A stretch of DNA of 64,000 nt from Streptomyces sp. NBC_00390 (GTDB lineage: Bacteria; Actinomycetota; Actinomycetes; Streptomycetales; Streptomycetaceae), in contig NZ_CP107945.1 of assembly GCF_036057275.1 (NCBI RefSeq), forward strand, positions 5,952,001 through 6,016,000, given 5' to 3'. Made by a program: the position numbers and the translations under genes. Numbering within the stretch: the stretch's first letter is position 1; each line of letters starts with the position of its first letter. Below the pieces are notes generated by a model. That model was not told where the DNA came from. It did not search any database and was given only the letters and a program-made list of their open reading frames with translations. Below, piece after piece: positions 1 to 7,707 of the stretch.

Positions 1-50
1 CGCTGCTCCTCGGGCACGGACAGGACGTTGATCTTTACCACGCTGGGCAC
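1..50 (-). CDS. Antibiotic-biosynthesis-monooxygenase (ABM) domain protein, N-terminal fragment
   Basis: The window edge cuts this gene. Reading leftward from a GTG at 50, the first 16 codons give MPSVVKINVLSVPEEQ. That start is characteristic of small actinobacterial ABM-fold (dimeric alpha/beta barrel, YgiN-like) proteins. A GAGAGG ribosome binding site lies 6 nt upstream of the GTG. Only the first beta strand is visible, so the family call rests on resemblance of the N-terminus. The catalytic part lies outside the window. Confidence 0.5.
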   Translation of the reverse strand, partial: MPSVVKINVLSVPEEQ

Positions 51-206
51 GTGACACCTCTCAGGGAACATCAGCTCAGGAAACATCGGGCCCGGCTCTG
101 CGCCCGGCCTTCGACGACTTACCTGCAGTCTCCTACATCCCTCGCATCAAACGCCGCAGGACGATTCCCAGTTGACGCCCCATGGTGTGCGCGGTTTCCT
201 GCTGCG

Positions 207-647
207 ATGACCGACCTCCGTATCGAACAGGCCGCCGGCGACGCGATGCTCAAGGACTGGCAGCACGTCCACAACGTGATCATCCCCACCGATCCCCTGT
301 CCCTCGACGACGTGCGTGAGCGTGTCGGGCGCAACCACCTGGAGGTCGCGTATCTCGGCGACGTTCCCGTGGGCTGCACGACGGTGCGTCCGCCCACGGG
401 CGACACGTCCACCGCCACCGTGATCGCCCGGGTGCTCCCCGGCCACCGCGGCCAGGGCTTCGGCAAGGAGCTCTACGCACGAGGGCTGGCCCACGCGCGA
501 ACGCTCGGCGCGAAGGTGATCGAAACGATCGTCCTGGCATCCAACCCCGACGGGCTGCGGTTCGCGCAGGCGCAGGGATTCGAGGAGGTCGAGAGGTACG
601 TGCTTCCGGGTGACACCATCCCCTTCATCACGCTGAGGCTGCCCTGA
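207..647 (+). CDS. GNAT-family N-acetyltransferase
   Basis: A 146-residue protein with the GNAT acetyl-CoA-binding motif A (V-I-A-R-V-L-P-G-H-R-G-Q-G-F-G-K-E-L, about residues 76-93), followed by the motif B region (ASNPDGLRFAQAQGFEEVERY). It probably acetylates a small-molecule or protein amine; the substrate cannot be read from the sequence. The frame is open back to 51, but the upstream part is Arg/Ser/Pro-rich and not GNAT-like, so I chose the ATG at 207 (MTDLRIEQ). It is monocistronic and convergent with the reductase that ends at 732. Confidence 0.85.
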   Translation: MTDLRIEQAAGDAMLKDWQHVHNVIIPTDPLSLDDVRERVGRNHLEVAYLGDVPVGCTTVRPPTGDTSTATVIARVLPGHRGQGFGKELYARGLAHARTLGAKVIETIVLASNPDGLRFAQAQGFEEVERYVLPGDTIPFITLRLP

Positions 648-731
648 ATCCCCATCGCGAGCCGCACGGCGATACCGGCGCGGGCCACGCCCGGAAGGCC
701 GCCGCCCTCAGGGACGGTCGGCGCCGGGCGG

Positions 732-1628
732 CTACGAGGCTCGCTCGCCCACCTCGCTGATCGCTTCCAGCAGCGCGGTGACGGTGTCGTTGTGCGGGGT
801 GGGAACGCCGACCCGTGCCCCCGCGCGCACGACGGCGCCGTTACGGGCGTCGAATTCGAGCGGCCGGCCTGCGAGGCGGTCCCAGAGCATGCTGCTGCCC
901 GACTCGGCCGGCATGGCGAGAAGCCGCTCGATGACCTGGTCGGCGAGGTCGTCAGGCAGTCGCGCGCCCAGCGAACTGCCGACCAGACGCGCCTCCTCGA
1001 CCAGCGCGCGGCCCAGCCGGGCGACACGCGGATTCGTGAAGACGGGCATCCGGCGCGTGGTCACCGCGGTGATGGCGCCGTTGGCGACGTTGAGGCACAG
1101 CTTGGTCCAGGCCGCGGTCAGGAAGTCGTCCGTCTGCTCGACGATGATGCCGGTGTCCTTGCACAGAGCCGCGAAGGCATTGCCGTCCTCGCTCTCGGGC
1201 ACCACGATCCGCGGGGGACCGAACAGCCGTATGTGCCCGCGTCCGAGCGGCTCGGCCGAGATCTCCACGACGGCCGGCAGGATTCGGGCCTCACCCACCA
1301 GCGGCGACACCCGCTCCACGTGCTCGACGCCGTTCTGCAGGACCGCGACCCGTGTGCCGGGACCGCAGAGGCGCTCGAGCCACCGCGCGGCACCGGCCGT
1401 CTGGTGGGCCTTGGTCGCCAGCACCACCCAGTCGGCCGTCGACGCCTGCCCGGGGTCCGATGCCTCGTCGACCGGCAGGCTCTCCGCGGTGCCGTCGGGC
1501 CGGTCGACACGGATACCGCCGAGTGGTGAGCGCACGCAAGCTGTCACGCGGACATGTCCCGCCGCGGCCAGTCGGGCAGCCACCACGCCGCCCACCGCTC
1601 CGGCACCCACCACAGCAACGGTCGTCAT
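732..1628 (-). CDS. 2-dehydropantoate 2-reductase (ApbA/PanE) family oxidoreductase
   Basis: A 298-residue NAD(P)-dependent ketopantoate-reductase-like enzyme. The N-terminal Rossmann motif is VAVVGAGAVGGVVAARL (residues 4-20). The family's central KLCLNVANG segment carries the catalytic-type Lys and the Asn that contact substrate, and the C-terminal ApbA_C helical domain ends in a PTPHNDTV segment. Length matches PanE (about 300 aa). It may be a PanE paralogue acting on another 2-oxo acid, since the genome's true panE cannot be seen here. It follows the O-methyltransferase gene on the same strand after a 151-bp gap. Confidence 0.85.
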   Translation of the reverse strand: MTTVAVVGAGAVGGVVAARLAAAGHVRVTACVRSPLGGIRVDRPDGTAESLPVDEASDPGQASTADWVVLATKAHQTAGAARWLERLCGPGTRVAVLQNGVEHVERVSPLVGEARILPAVVEISAEPLGRGHIRLFGPPRIVVPESEDGNAFAALCKDTGIIVEQTDDFLTAAWTKLCLNVANGAITAVTTRRMPVFTNPRVARLGRALVEEARLVGSSLGARLPDDLADQVIERLLAMPAESGSSMLWDRLAGRPLEFDARNGAVVRAGARVGVPTPHNDTVTALLEAISEVGERAS

Positions 1629-1779
1629 GGGCCGAGTCTATGGGGGCAGTTCACGCCGTCCATGGTCCTCGTACCGCCCCGCCACCCACCTCGTCGCGGA
1701 GCCGGGTGACGTCCGCGTCGGCCGACAGGTCGTACTCCTCGCACCGCATGCCCGGTCCCGCGCCCGGGGTGAACCCGTG

Positions 1780-2463
1780 TCAGGACACCACGCGCGCCAG
1801 CAGGAAGCCGTCGTAGCCCTTCGGACCCACCGTCTGGACGGCCGTCGCCTCCAGCCGGGGCTCGGCGGCGATCAGGTCGAACATCTCCCGGGTGCCCATG
1901 ATCGCCGGATCCTTCGACACCGCGTCCGCCACCTTGCCGTCACGCACCACGTTGTCGACGATGACCAGGCTGCCGGGGCGCGACAGGCGCAGCGCCCACT
2001 CCACATAGCGCGCGTTGTTCTGCTTGTCCGCGTCGATGAAGAACATGTCGAACGGGCCCGCCCCCGGCTCCGCGGCCATCCGCGGCAGCGTGTCCAGCGC
2101 CGCACCCGTCCTGACCTCGGCGATCTTGTCGAGACCCGCCCGTGCGATGTTGGCGCGGGCCACGTCGGCGTGGGCCGGGTCGTACTCGAGCGAGATCAGC
2201 CTGCCGCCCTCGGGCAGCGCACGCGCCAGCCAGATCGTGCTGTAGCCGCCCAGCGTGCCGATCTCCAGCACCGTGCGCGCGCCCTGCACCTTCGCCAGCA
2301 GATGCAGCAGCCTGCCCTCGTTCGGTGAGACCGCGATGGACGGCAGCCCTGCGGCCTCGCTCGCCTCCAGCGCCGCCGTCAGCACGTCGTCCGCGGGCAC
2401 GAGCCGCTCGGTGATGTAGCCGGCCACCGCGTTCCACTGGTCCAGAGAGGACGGAAGAGTCAT
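1780..2463 (-). CDS. Class I SAM-dependent O-methyltransferase (Methyltransf_3 family)
   Basis: A 227-residue catechol/caffeoyl-CoA-type O-methyltransferase. The SAM-binding segment VLEIGTLGGYSTIWLA is motif I. FIDADKQNNARYVEWAL carries the metal-binding Asp and the family's D-A-D-K motif, and IVDNVVRDG carries the second metal-ligand Asp-Asn. The frame could start at 2472, but the ATG at 2463 (MTLPSSLDQW) fits the family better. It lies 15 nt downstream of the DUF2330 gene and is probably co-transcribed with it. The substrate is unknown; soluble and cytoplasmic. Confidence 0.85.
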   Translation of the reverse strand: MTLPSSLDQWNAVAGYITERLVPADDVLTAALEASEAAGLPSIAVSPNEGRLLHLLAKVQGARTVLEIGTLGGYSTIWLARALPEGGRLISLEYDPAHADVARANIARAGLDKIAEVRTGAALDTLPRMAAEPGAGPFDMFFIDADKQNNARYVEWALRLSRPGSLVIVDNVVRDGKVADAVSKDPAIMGTREMFDLIAAEPRLEATAVQTVGPKGYDGFLLARVVS

Positions 2464-2478
2464 ACGGCCCAACCTAGT

Positions 2479-3621
2479 TCAGGCCGCCGACAGCGGCACG
2501 GCATTGCGCCGACGCGACCGTACCCGCAGCACCACGGCCGTCGCGGCCGCCGCCACCGCGGCGCCGATCGTCATCAGCCACACCGGCATGCCCGCGACCG
2601 TCAGCAGCTCGTCGTCGTACACCACCCGCCTGAACGACGCGTCCGAGTCCGCCGCCCGCAGTTCGTGGTCGCCGTTGATCCGCTCCGGCCGGGGAAAGTC
2701 CTGCTCGAAGGCGGTCAGAAAGCGCTCCTTCCCGCCGGTGAGCTCGCCGACCGCCCCGTACGGCCCGACCTCCCCTGCGTACGTCACCTCCGGCTCGTCC
2801 CCGCCGATCGCGCTGCGCGGCTCCATCCGGTGCCCGGCCAGCACGAACAGCGACAGCGCCTGGGAGTTCTCGGCCCGCCGCGACAACCGCATCGGATAGA
2901 CCGGGCGGTCGCTCGCGAACGCCAGCCGCAGAGGATCGAGCGTGCCCCGCAGAACCGCGCCCTTCTCGCGGGGCGCCAGCCGCACCGCCACGTACTCCCA
3001 GCCCTGGCGCACATACGGCTCCAGGTCCGCCGTCAGACCGTCGGGCAGCCGGAAGCCGTTCTCGGTGAGCCACCCCCGCAGGGCGTCCGGGTCGGTCGCC
3101 GTCAGCCGTGCGACATCGAAGTCACCCAGCTGCTCGCGGCCAACCACCCCGACCCCCGCAGCCTTCCCGGGCAGCGGGGCGGCGGCCGCGCCGTCCGCAT
3201 AGACCGAGCCGAGCGGCCAGTCACCGTCGCGCGGCCAGAAGTAGGACCTCTCGCGGTGCACCGGAGCGGTGATCTCCGCCAGTTCGTCGAAGAGCGCGTT
3301 CTCCGCGAGCTCCACCTCGGCCCGCCCGGGCACCGGCATGATCCAGGCGGCCTCGGGCGCGTCCGAGTCGACCGTGAAGCGCATGACGATCTGTTCCCTG
3401 CGGCCGTCCCAGTCGACCACCGCCGTCTCGTGATCGACGGTCATCCTGGACTGCGCTCCCGGCACCATCGCCCCGCAGCCGCACGCGTACGCCGGGCTGA
3501 TCAGCGACCCGATCTGCAGCGCGAGCAGCGCCAGCACCACCAGCAGCACCCGCTGTCGTGGCCGGCCGTGCGGCCGGTCGTAGGGATCGGCGGCCGCCTG
3601 TTCTTGTATGTTCCCCCGCAT
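2479..3621 (-). CDS. DUF2330 domain membrane-anchored protein
   Basis: A 380-residue exported protein. It has an N-terminal signal or anchor (RVLLVVLALLALQIGSLISPAYA, about 24-46), then the DUF2330 hallmark ACGCGAMVPGAQ with its conserved cysteines. A long extracellular beta-rich region follows, including the family's IMPVPG-type segment. Near the C-terminus is a single transmembrane helix (MTIGAAVAAAATAVVLRVR) and a basic tail. Family function is not established. The head-to-head neighbour is the GT87/PAP2 gene, so the 277-bp region 3622-3898 should carry both promoters. Confidence 0.85.
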   Translation of the reverse strand: MRGNIQEQAAADPYDRPHGRPRQRVLLVVLALLALQIGSLISPAYACGCGAMVPGAQSRMTVDHETAVVDWDGRREQIVMRFTVDSDAPEAAWIMPVPGRAEVELAENALFDELAEITAPVHRERSYFWPRDGDWPLGSVYADGAAAAPLPGKAAGVGVVGREQLGDFDVARLTATDPDALRGWLTENGFRLPDGLTADLEPYVRQGWEYVAVRLAPREKGAVLRGTLDPLRLAFASDRPVYPMRLSRRAENSQALSLFVLAGHRMEPRSAIGGDEPEVTYAGEVGPYGAVGELTGGKERFLTAFEQDFPRPERINGDHELRAADSDASFRRVVYDDELLTVAGMPVWLMTIGAAVAAAATAVVLRVRSRRRNAVPLSAA

Positions 3622-3898
3622 GCCTTCTCGGACGGCACCGCTGACCTGGCGGTTCCCGCCCGGTTTACGCCGTCCGGGTGAGACCGGGCGGCAAATATCG
3701 GAAAGTAGCGGGGTGACACTCAGGCGAAGAGGCAGTTACCTGAGTCTTCCTCACGGGGCAGTGGGACGCTCTACGGACGCCCGGTGACGGAAGAGGGCAC
3801 CAAGCGGGACCACACGGACGACACAACGGTGGGAGGCGCGGCGCGACGTGGCGAACGCGGAACACAGCGTGCGCGGAACAGCGACGAGGGACACGAGG

Positions 3899-5875
3899 AT
3901 GGGTGCGGCACGAGCCGCCCTGTGGCTCGTCGCCGCCGTACTCGCCGTACGCCAGACGGCAGCGGTGCTGCGGCGGCCCCCCGGTGAACGCCTCACCGAC
4001 CTGGAGACCTGGATCGGTGAGAACGGCGTCCTGAAGGTGACGGGATCCCTGTACGACGCCGGCAGATTCACCGGCACCCCGTTCGCCGGTCTGGTGCTCA
4101 AACCCCTGGCACGCTCCGCCGAGCAGAGCCTCGGCGTCGCCTGGACCTTCGGCACCCTGCTGCTCGTCGTCCTGCTCGGCCTGGTCGCCGCCCGCGCCCT
4201 GCCCATCCCCGTGTCCCGCCGCAGCACCCTGCTGGCGGCCCCCGTCGCCATCAGCCTGCTGATGCTGTCCCTGCCCGTCCGCAACAGCTTCCACCTCGGC
4301 CAGACCAGCATCATCCCCGTCCTGCTCGTGCTGGTCGGCTGCTTCGCCGTACGCGGTGAGAGACCCTCCGGCATCCTCATCGGCATCGGCGCGGCCCTCC
4401 AGCCCACCGTCCTGCTCTTCGCACCGCTGCTGTGGCTCACCGGCCGCCGCAGCGCCGCCGTGGCCGCGGGTGGCACCTTCACGGCCCTCTCGGCGCTCGC
4501 CTGGGCCGCGCTGCCCAGCGACTCGTGGACCTACTGGGTGCACCACGTCGCCGGCGCCGGCCTCGGCGCACGCCCGGACAGCCTCGCCAACCAGTCCCTG
4601 CACGGCGCGCTGCTCCGCCTCGGCCTCGAGGGCCCCTTGGAGATCGCCCTCTACCTGCTGCTCGCCGCCGCCGTCTGCTTCGTCGGCCTGCGCCGCGCCG
4701 TCCGCTGCACCCAGGACGGCCAGCTCCTCCTCGGCGTCGCCCTCACCGGCTGCGTCGCGGTCGCCGTCTCGCCCACCGCCTGGCAGCACCAGCTGCTGTG
4801 GGTGCTGCTCGCGATCGTCGGCCGCGTCGGCAAACGTGCCTCCGACCGCATGCTGTGGCCCGTACTCGTCATCCTGGCCATGACCCTGCCGGGCAAGATG
4901 CTGCTGCCCAACGTGGGCTTCCTGTACCCCGTACGCGACAACGCGCTGCTCATCGCTGCGCTCGCGGCCGCCTGCGCGGTGCCGTTCCTGCCGCTGACCT
5001 CGCCGTACTTCCGCCGGCCCGTGCCCACCGAGTACGCGGAGCCGGTCGCCGCGCGCTGGGCCCGGGTGCCGCTGCTGCCGTTCTGGCGCCGGGTCCTCAG
5101 CCGCCCGAACCTGCTGCTGGAACTGCTGGTGATCCGGGTCGGCTACTCGGCCTACTCGCACATCCGCGCCGCGGCGACCGGCGGAGTGGCGGCGGCCGAG
5201 GAACACGGCCGGGAGATCCTCTCGATCGAGCGGGCACTGGGCATCGACATCGAGTACTGGGCCAACCAGGCAGTGATCAAAAGCGGGTGGGCGGAGGCGT
5301 TCTTCGACTTCTACTACACGTCGTTCCACTTCGTGGTGCCGCTGGGCATCCTCGGTGTCCTGTACGTCCGCCGCCCGTCGGACTACCGCTGGGCCCGCAC
5401 CTCGCTGGCCTTCGCCACGGTGCTGGCCCTGCTCGGCTTCTGGCTCTACCCGTTGGCCCCGCCGCGGCTGATGCCCGCCATGGGCTTCATCGACACGGTG
5501 CACGGCCCGCAGGACCTCGCCAACCCGGACTACGGGGCGATGACGGCCGTCACCAACCAGTACGCGGCGATGCCGTCGCTGCACTTCGGCTGGTCGCTGT
5601 GGTGCGGGCTGGTGGTCCTGATGCTCGCCCCCAAGCTGTGGATGAAGCTCCTGGGGCTCGTGCATCCCCTGGCCACCGTGTGCGCGATCGTCACCACAGC
5701 CAACCACTGGGTCCTGGACGCGGCGGGCGGCGCGGCGGTCGTCGGCGCGGGCTTCGGCCTGACGTACCTGCTGGCGGGCCGCCGACAGCTCCGGATCCCG
5801 CCGCAGGCGGTCCCGGCGGCGAGGGCCGTGGAGACCGCCCGCGAGACGGAGAAGGTCCCGGCCGGGGGCGTGTAA
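3899..5875 (+). CDS. Fused glycosyltransferase family 87 / PAP2 phosphatase membrane protein
   Basis: A 658-residue polytopic protein. The N-terminal half (about 1-390) looks like a GT87 mannosyltransferase of the GT-C fold (RFTGTPFAGLVLKPL, then repeated hydrophobic helices). The C-terminal half is a PAP2 / inositolphosphorylceramide-synthase-like phosphatase with the motifs AAMPSLHFGWS and TTANHWVLDAAGG, which supply the catalytic His residues. A role in extracytoplasmic polyprenyl-phosphate sugar transfer with lipid phosphate recycling is inferred. I chose the ATG at 3899 because GAGGGA sits 7 nt upstream; a GTG at 3848 is possible. A terminator hairpin follows. Confidence 0.8.
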   Translation: MGAARAALWLVAAVLAVRQTAAVLRRPPGERLTDLETWIGENGVLKVTGSLYDAGRFTGTPFAGLVLKPLARSAEQSLGVAWTFGTLLLVVLLGLVAARALPIPVSRRSTLLAAPVAISLLMLSLPVRNSFHLGQTSIIPVLLVLVGCFAVRGERPSGILIGIGAALQPTVLLFAPLLWLTGRRSAAVAAGGTFTALSALAWAALPSDSWTYWVHHVAGAGLGARPDSLANQSLHGALLRLGLEGPLEIALYLLLAAAVCFVGLRRAVRCTQDGQLLLGVALTGCVAVAVSPTAWQHQLLWVLLAIVGRVGKRASDRMLWPVLVILAMTLPGKMLLPNVGFLYPVRDNALLIAALAAACAVPFLPLTSPYFRRPVPTEYAEPVAARWARVPLLPFWRRVLSRPNLLLELLVIRVGYSAYSHIRAAATGGVAAAEEHGREILSIERALGIDIEYWANQAVIKSGWAEAFFDFYYTSFHFVVPLGILGVLYVRRPSDYRWARTSLAFATVLALLGFWLYPLAPPRLMPAMGFIDTVHGPQDLANPDYGAMTAVTNQYAAMPSLHFGWSLWCGLVVLMLAPKLWMKLLGLVHPLATVCAIVTTANHWVLDAAGGAAVVGAGFGLTYLLAGRRQLRIPPQAVPAARAVETARETEKVPAGGV

Positions 5876-5890
5876 CCGCAGGTGGACGCC

Positions 5891-5920
5891 CGGGGGCACG
5901 AGCGAGTGCCCGTGCCCCCG
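5891..5920 (+). terminator. Rho-independent-like hairpin after the GT87/PAP2 gene
   Basis: A perfect 10-bp stem (CGGGGGCACG / CGTGCCCCCG) with a 10-nt loop, 16 nt after the stop codon. No T-run follows, which is usual in Streptomyces. It also lies just past the end of the convergent gene at 5937 and may serve both. Confidence 0.6.
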
Positions 5921-5936
5921 GAGTGGATCGTCGCGT

Positions 5937-6356
5937 TCAGTCAGGATCCACCGCGTGGGAGGTTTCCGCCACTTGAGCCACCTCGAACCACACGGTCTTG
6001 CCTGCCTTGCCCCGGCTGTCCACGCCCCACTTGTCGACTACGGCATCGAGCAGCGCCAGCCCGCGCCCGGACTCGTCGCCGGCGTCCGCGCACCGGAGGA
6101 CGGGCACCTGTGACGACCCGTCCGACACCTCGACGCGTACGCCCTCCGGGTGCCGCAGGACGAGCAACCCGCAGTGCCGGCCCGGTACATGACGCACGAC
6201 GTTGGCGAGCAGCTCGGTGACGGCGAGCTCGACGGAGTCGGCCGACTCGGCCAGGCCCCACAGGAGCAGGTAGCTGCGGACGATCCGGCGCACATGGCGG
6301 GCGGAGTGGGCGCCGGCGGTGAGGCGCATACCGTACTGGGGAATCTCGTTGTTCAC
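5937..6356 (-). CDS. Anti-sigma-factor-like ATP-binding protein (HATPase_c_2, RsbW/SpoIIAB type)
   Basis: A 139-residue single-domain GHKL ATPase. VELAVTELLANVVRHV is the N-box (Glu/Asn), and DESGRGLALLDAVVDKWGV is the G1/G2 region with the lid. Streptomyces carries dozens of such proteins; some act as anti-sigma kinases, but many are orphans next to Scr1-type regulators. It starts at a GTG and is divergent from the Scr1-like gene at 6449, with 92 bp between them, an arrangement that recurs in this genus. The partner sigma factor or anti-sigma antagonist is not in the window. Confidence 0.85.
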   Translation of the reverse strand: MNNEIPQYGMRLTAGAHSARHVRRIVRSYLLLWGLAESADSVELAVTELLANVVRHVPGRHCGLLVLRHPEGVRVEVSDGSSQVPVLRCADAGDESGRGLALLDAVVDKWGVDSRGKAGKTVWFEVAQVAETSHAVDPD

Positions 6357-6448
6357 GGCACGAGCGTGAGCTGGGACGACTACGCTCGGCTACACCGCGA
6401 ATGCAACCCGTCCCGGAGTGGACGGGAGTTGAGCAGGAGGGGGTACGC

Positions 6449-7282
6449 GTGACCCACATCAACGTCCTGGATCCGGGTGCGTCGCCGCTGGACTACTACG
6501 GGTTCGAGCTGCGGAGGTTCAGGGAGGCGGCGGGCCTCACGCAGAGGCAGCTCGGGGAGATCGTCTACTGCACGGGATCGTTGGTGGGCCAGATCGAGAC
6601 GGCCCGGAAGCTGCCGACGCAGGAGTTCAGTGAGCGGGTGGACGCGGCGCTGGGCACGGACGGGTTACTGTCCCGACTGCTGGGGCTGGTGCTGAGGAGT
6701 CAACTGCCAGCGTGGTTCCAACAGGTGGCGGAGTTGGAGGCGCGGGCTGCGGAGATCTGCACCTTCCAGACGCACATGGTGCACGGCCTGCTCCAGACGG
6801 AGGGTTACGCCCGCGCAGTGCTCGGAACGATGGACCGGAGCGGCCTGGACGACCGCACGGCGGTCCGGCTGGCGCGCCAGGCCATCCTGGAGAAGGACGA
6901 GCCGCCGGTGCTGTGGGCGATCCTCGGAGAGGGTGCGCTGCACCAGAAGATCGGCGGGGCGGAGGTCATGCGGGGGCAACTGGCACGGCTGTTGACCTAC
7001 GAGGAGGACCCGCGGATCAATGTTCAGGTGCTGCCGTACGAGGCGGGGGCGCATGCCGGACTGACCGGCTCCTTCACGCTCTATCAGTTCGCGGCTGACC
7101 CAGCCATCCTCTATACCGAGCGGTACGGCAGCGGCTATTCGAGTGCCAACCCACAAGAGGTCAGGGACTGTTCGCTCCGTTACGATCACCTGCAGGCCGC
7201 AGCCCTCTCCATCAAGGACTCGGCGGAGCTGATCCGGGATGTCATGGAGGAACGCTATGGGGAGTCGCACACAATGGCGTAA
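6449..7282 (+). CDS. Scr1-like XRE regulator (HTH + DUF5753), copy 1
   Basis: A 277-residue protein. The N-terminal Xre-type helix-turn-helix (FREAAGLTQRQLGEIVYCTGSLVGQIETARKLP, about residues 21-53) is followed by a DUF5753 domain ending in RYDHLQAAALSIKDSAELI. Such proteins are the antitoxin-like partners of DUF397 proteins (the Scr1/Scr2 pair of S. coelicolor). The GTG at 6449 is chosen over an upstream ATG (6401) because AGGAGGGGG precedes it and the paralogue at 48960 starts at the same point (ASPLDYYGFELRR follows shortly). Its 3' end overlaps the DUF397 gene by 26 nt. Confidence 0.9.
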   Translation: MTHINVLDPGASPLDYYGFELRRFREAAGLTQRQLGEIVYCTGSLVGQIETARKLPTQEFSERVDAALGTDGLLSRLLGLVLRSQLPAWFQQVAELEARAAEICTFQTHMVHGLLQTEGYARAVLGTMDRSGLDDRTAVRLARQAILEKDEPPVLWAILGEGALHQKIGGAEVMRGQLARLLTYEEDPRINVQVLPYEAGAHAGLTGSFTLYQFAADPAILYTERYGSGYSSANPQEVRDCSLRYDHLQAAALSIKDSAELIRDVMEERYGESHTMA

Positions 7283-7517
7283 GTCGAGCTACAGCAGCGA
7301 CCAGGGCGGCGAGTGCATCGAGTGCGCCCCGCTCAACGGCGCCGCCTGGCGCAAGTCGAGCTACAGCGGCGACCAGGGCGGCTCGTGCATCGAGTGCGCA
7401 GCCACCCCCCACGTCGTCGCCGTCCGCGACTCCAAGGACATCACGCGCCCCGCCCTCCACCTCTCGCGCCCCGCGTTCGCCGCCTTCGTCGCGGCCGCCG
7501 CGCACGGAGAGATCTAA
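7257..7517 (+). CDS. DUF397 protein with two tandem modules (Scr2-like)
   Basis: An 86-residue protein translationally coupled to the Scr1-like gene. The DUF397 core W-R-K-S-S-Y-S-x-D-Q-G-G-x-C-I-E-C occurs twice (about residues 7-23 and 30-46), so the family motif has been duplicated within the gene. The C-terminal part (VAVRDSKD... FAAFVAAA) is the standard DUF397 end. ATG 7257 is preferred over 7239 for its position in the overlap. Function is by analogy only: the small partner that Scr1-type regulators bind or repress. Confidence 0.85.
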   Translation: MGSRTQWRKSSYSSDQGGECIECAPLNGAAWRKSSYSGDQGGSCIECAATPHVVAVRDSKDITRPALHLSRPAFAAFVAAAAHGEI

Positions 7518-7707
7518 CTGGATCCGAAGCGCGCCCCGAGTGCGGGTCAGCGGAGGACAGGCACCCACCTGCATCTGCCGATTACTCCGAGTTATTGATA
7601 ATCAGCGCGTGCCGACCGGGTGTGACGACCGATCGGCTGTGCGCGGGCCAAGCTCGCCCTTGGGATCGGACTGGAGTCCCCGACCGGTCGAATCGAGGAG
7701 CGCGTAC

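Noticed and set aside
1651..1749. 32-codon minus-strand ORF (MRCEEYDLSADADV...) between the reductase and O-methyltransferase
   Set aside because: Poor ribosome binding site, no recognisable homology; may be a remnant of a longer gene.
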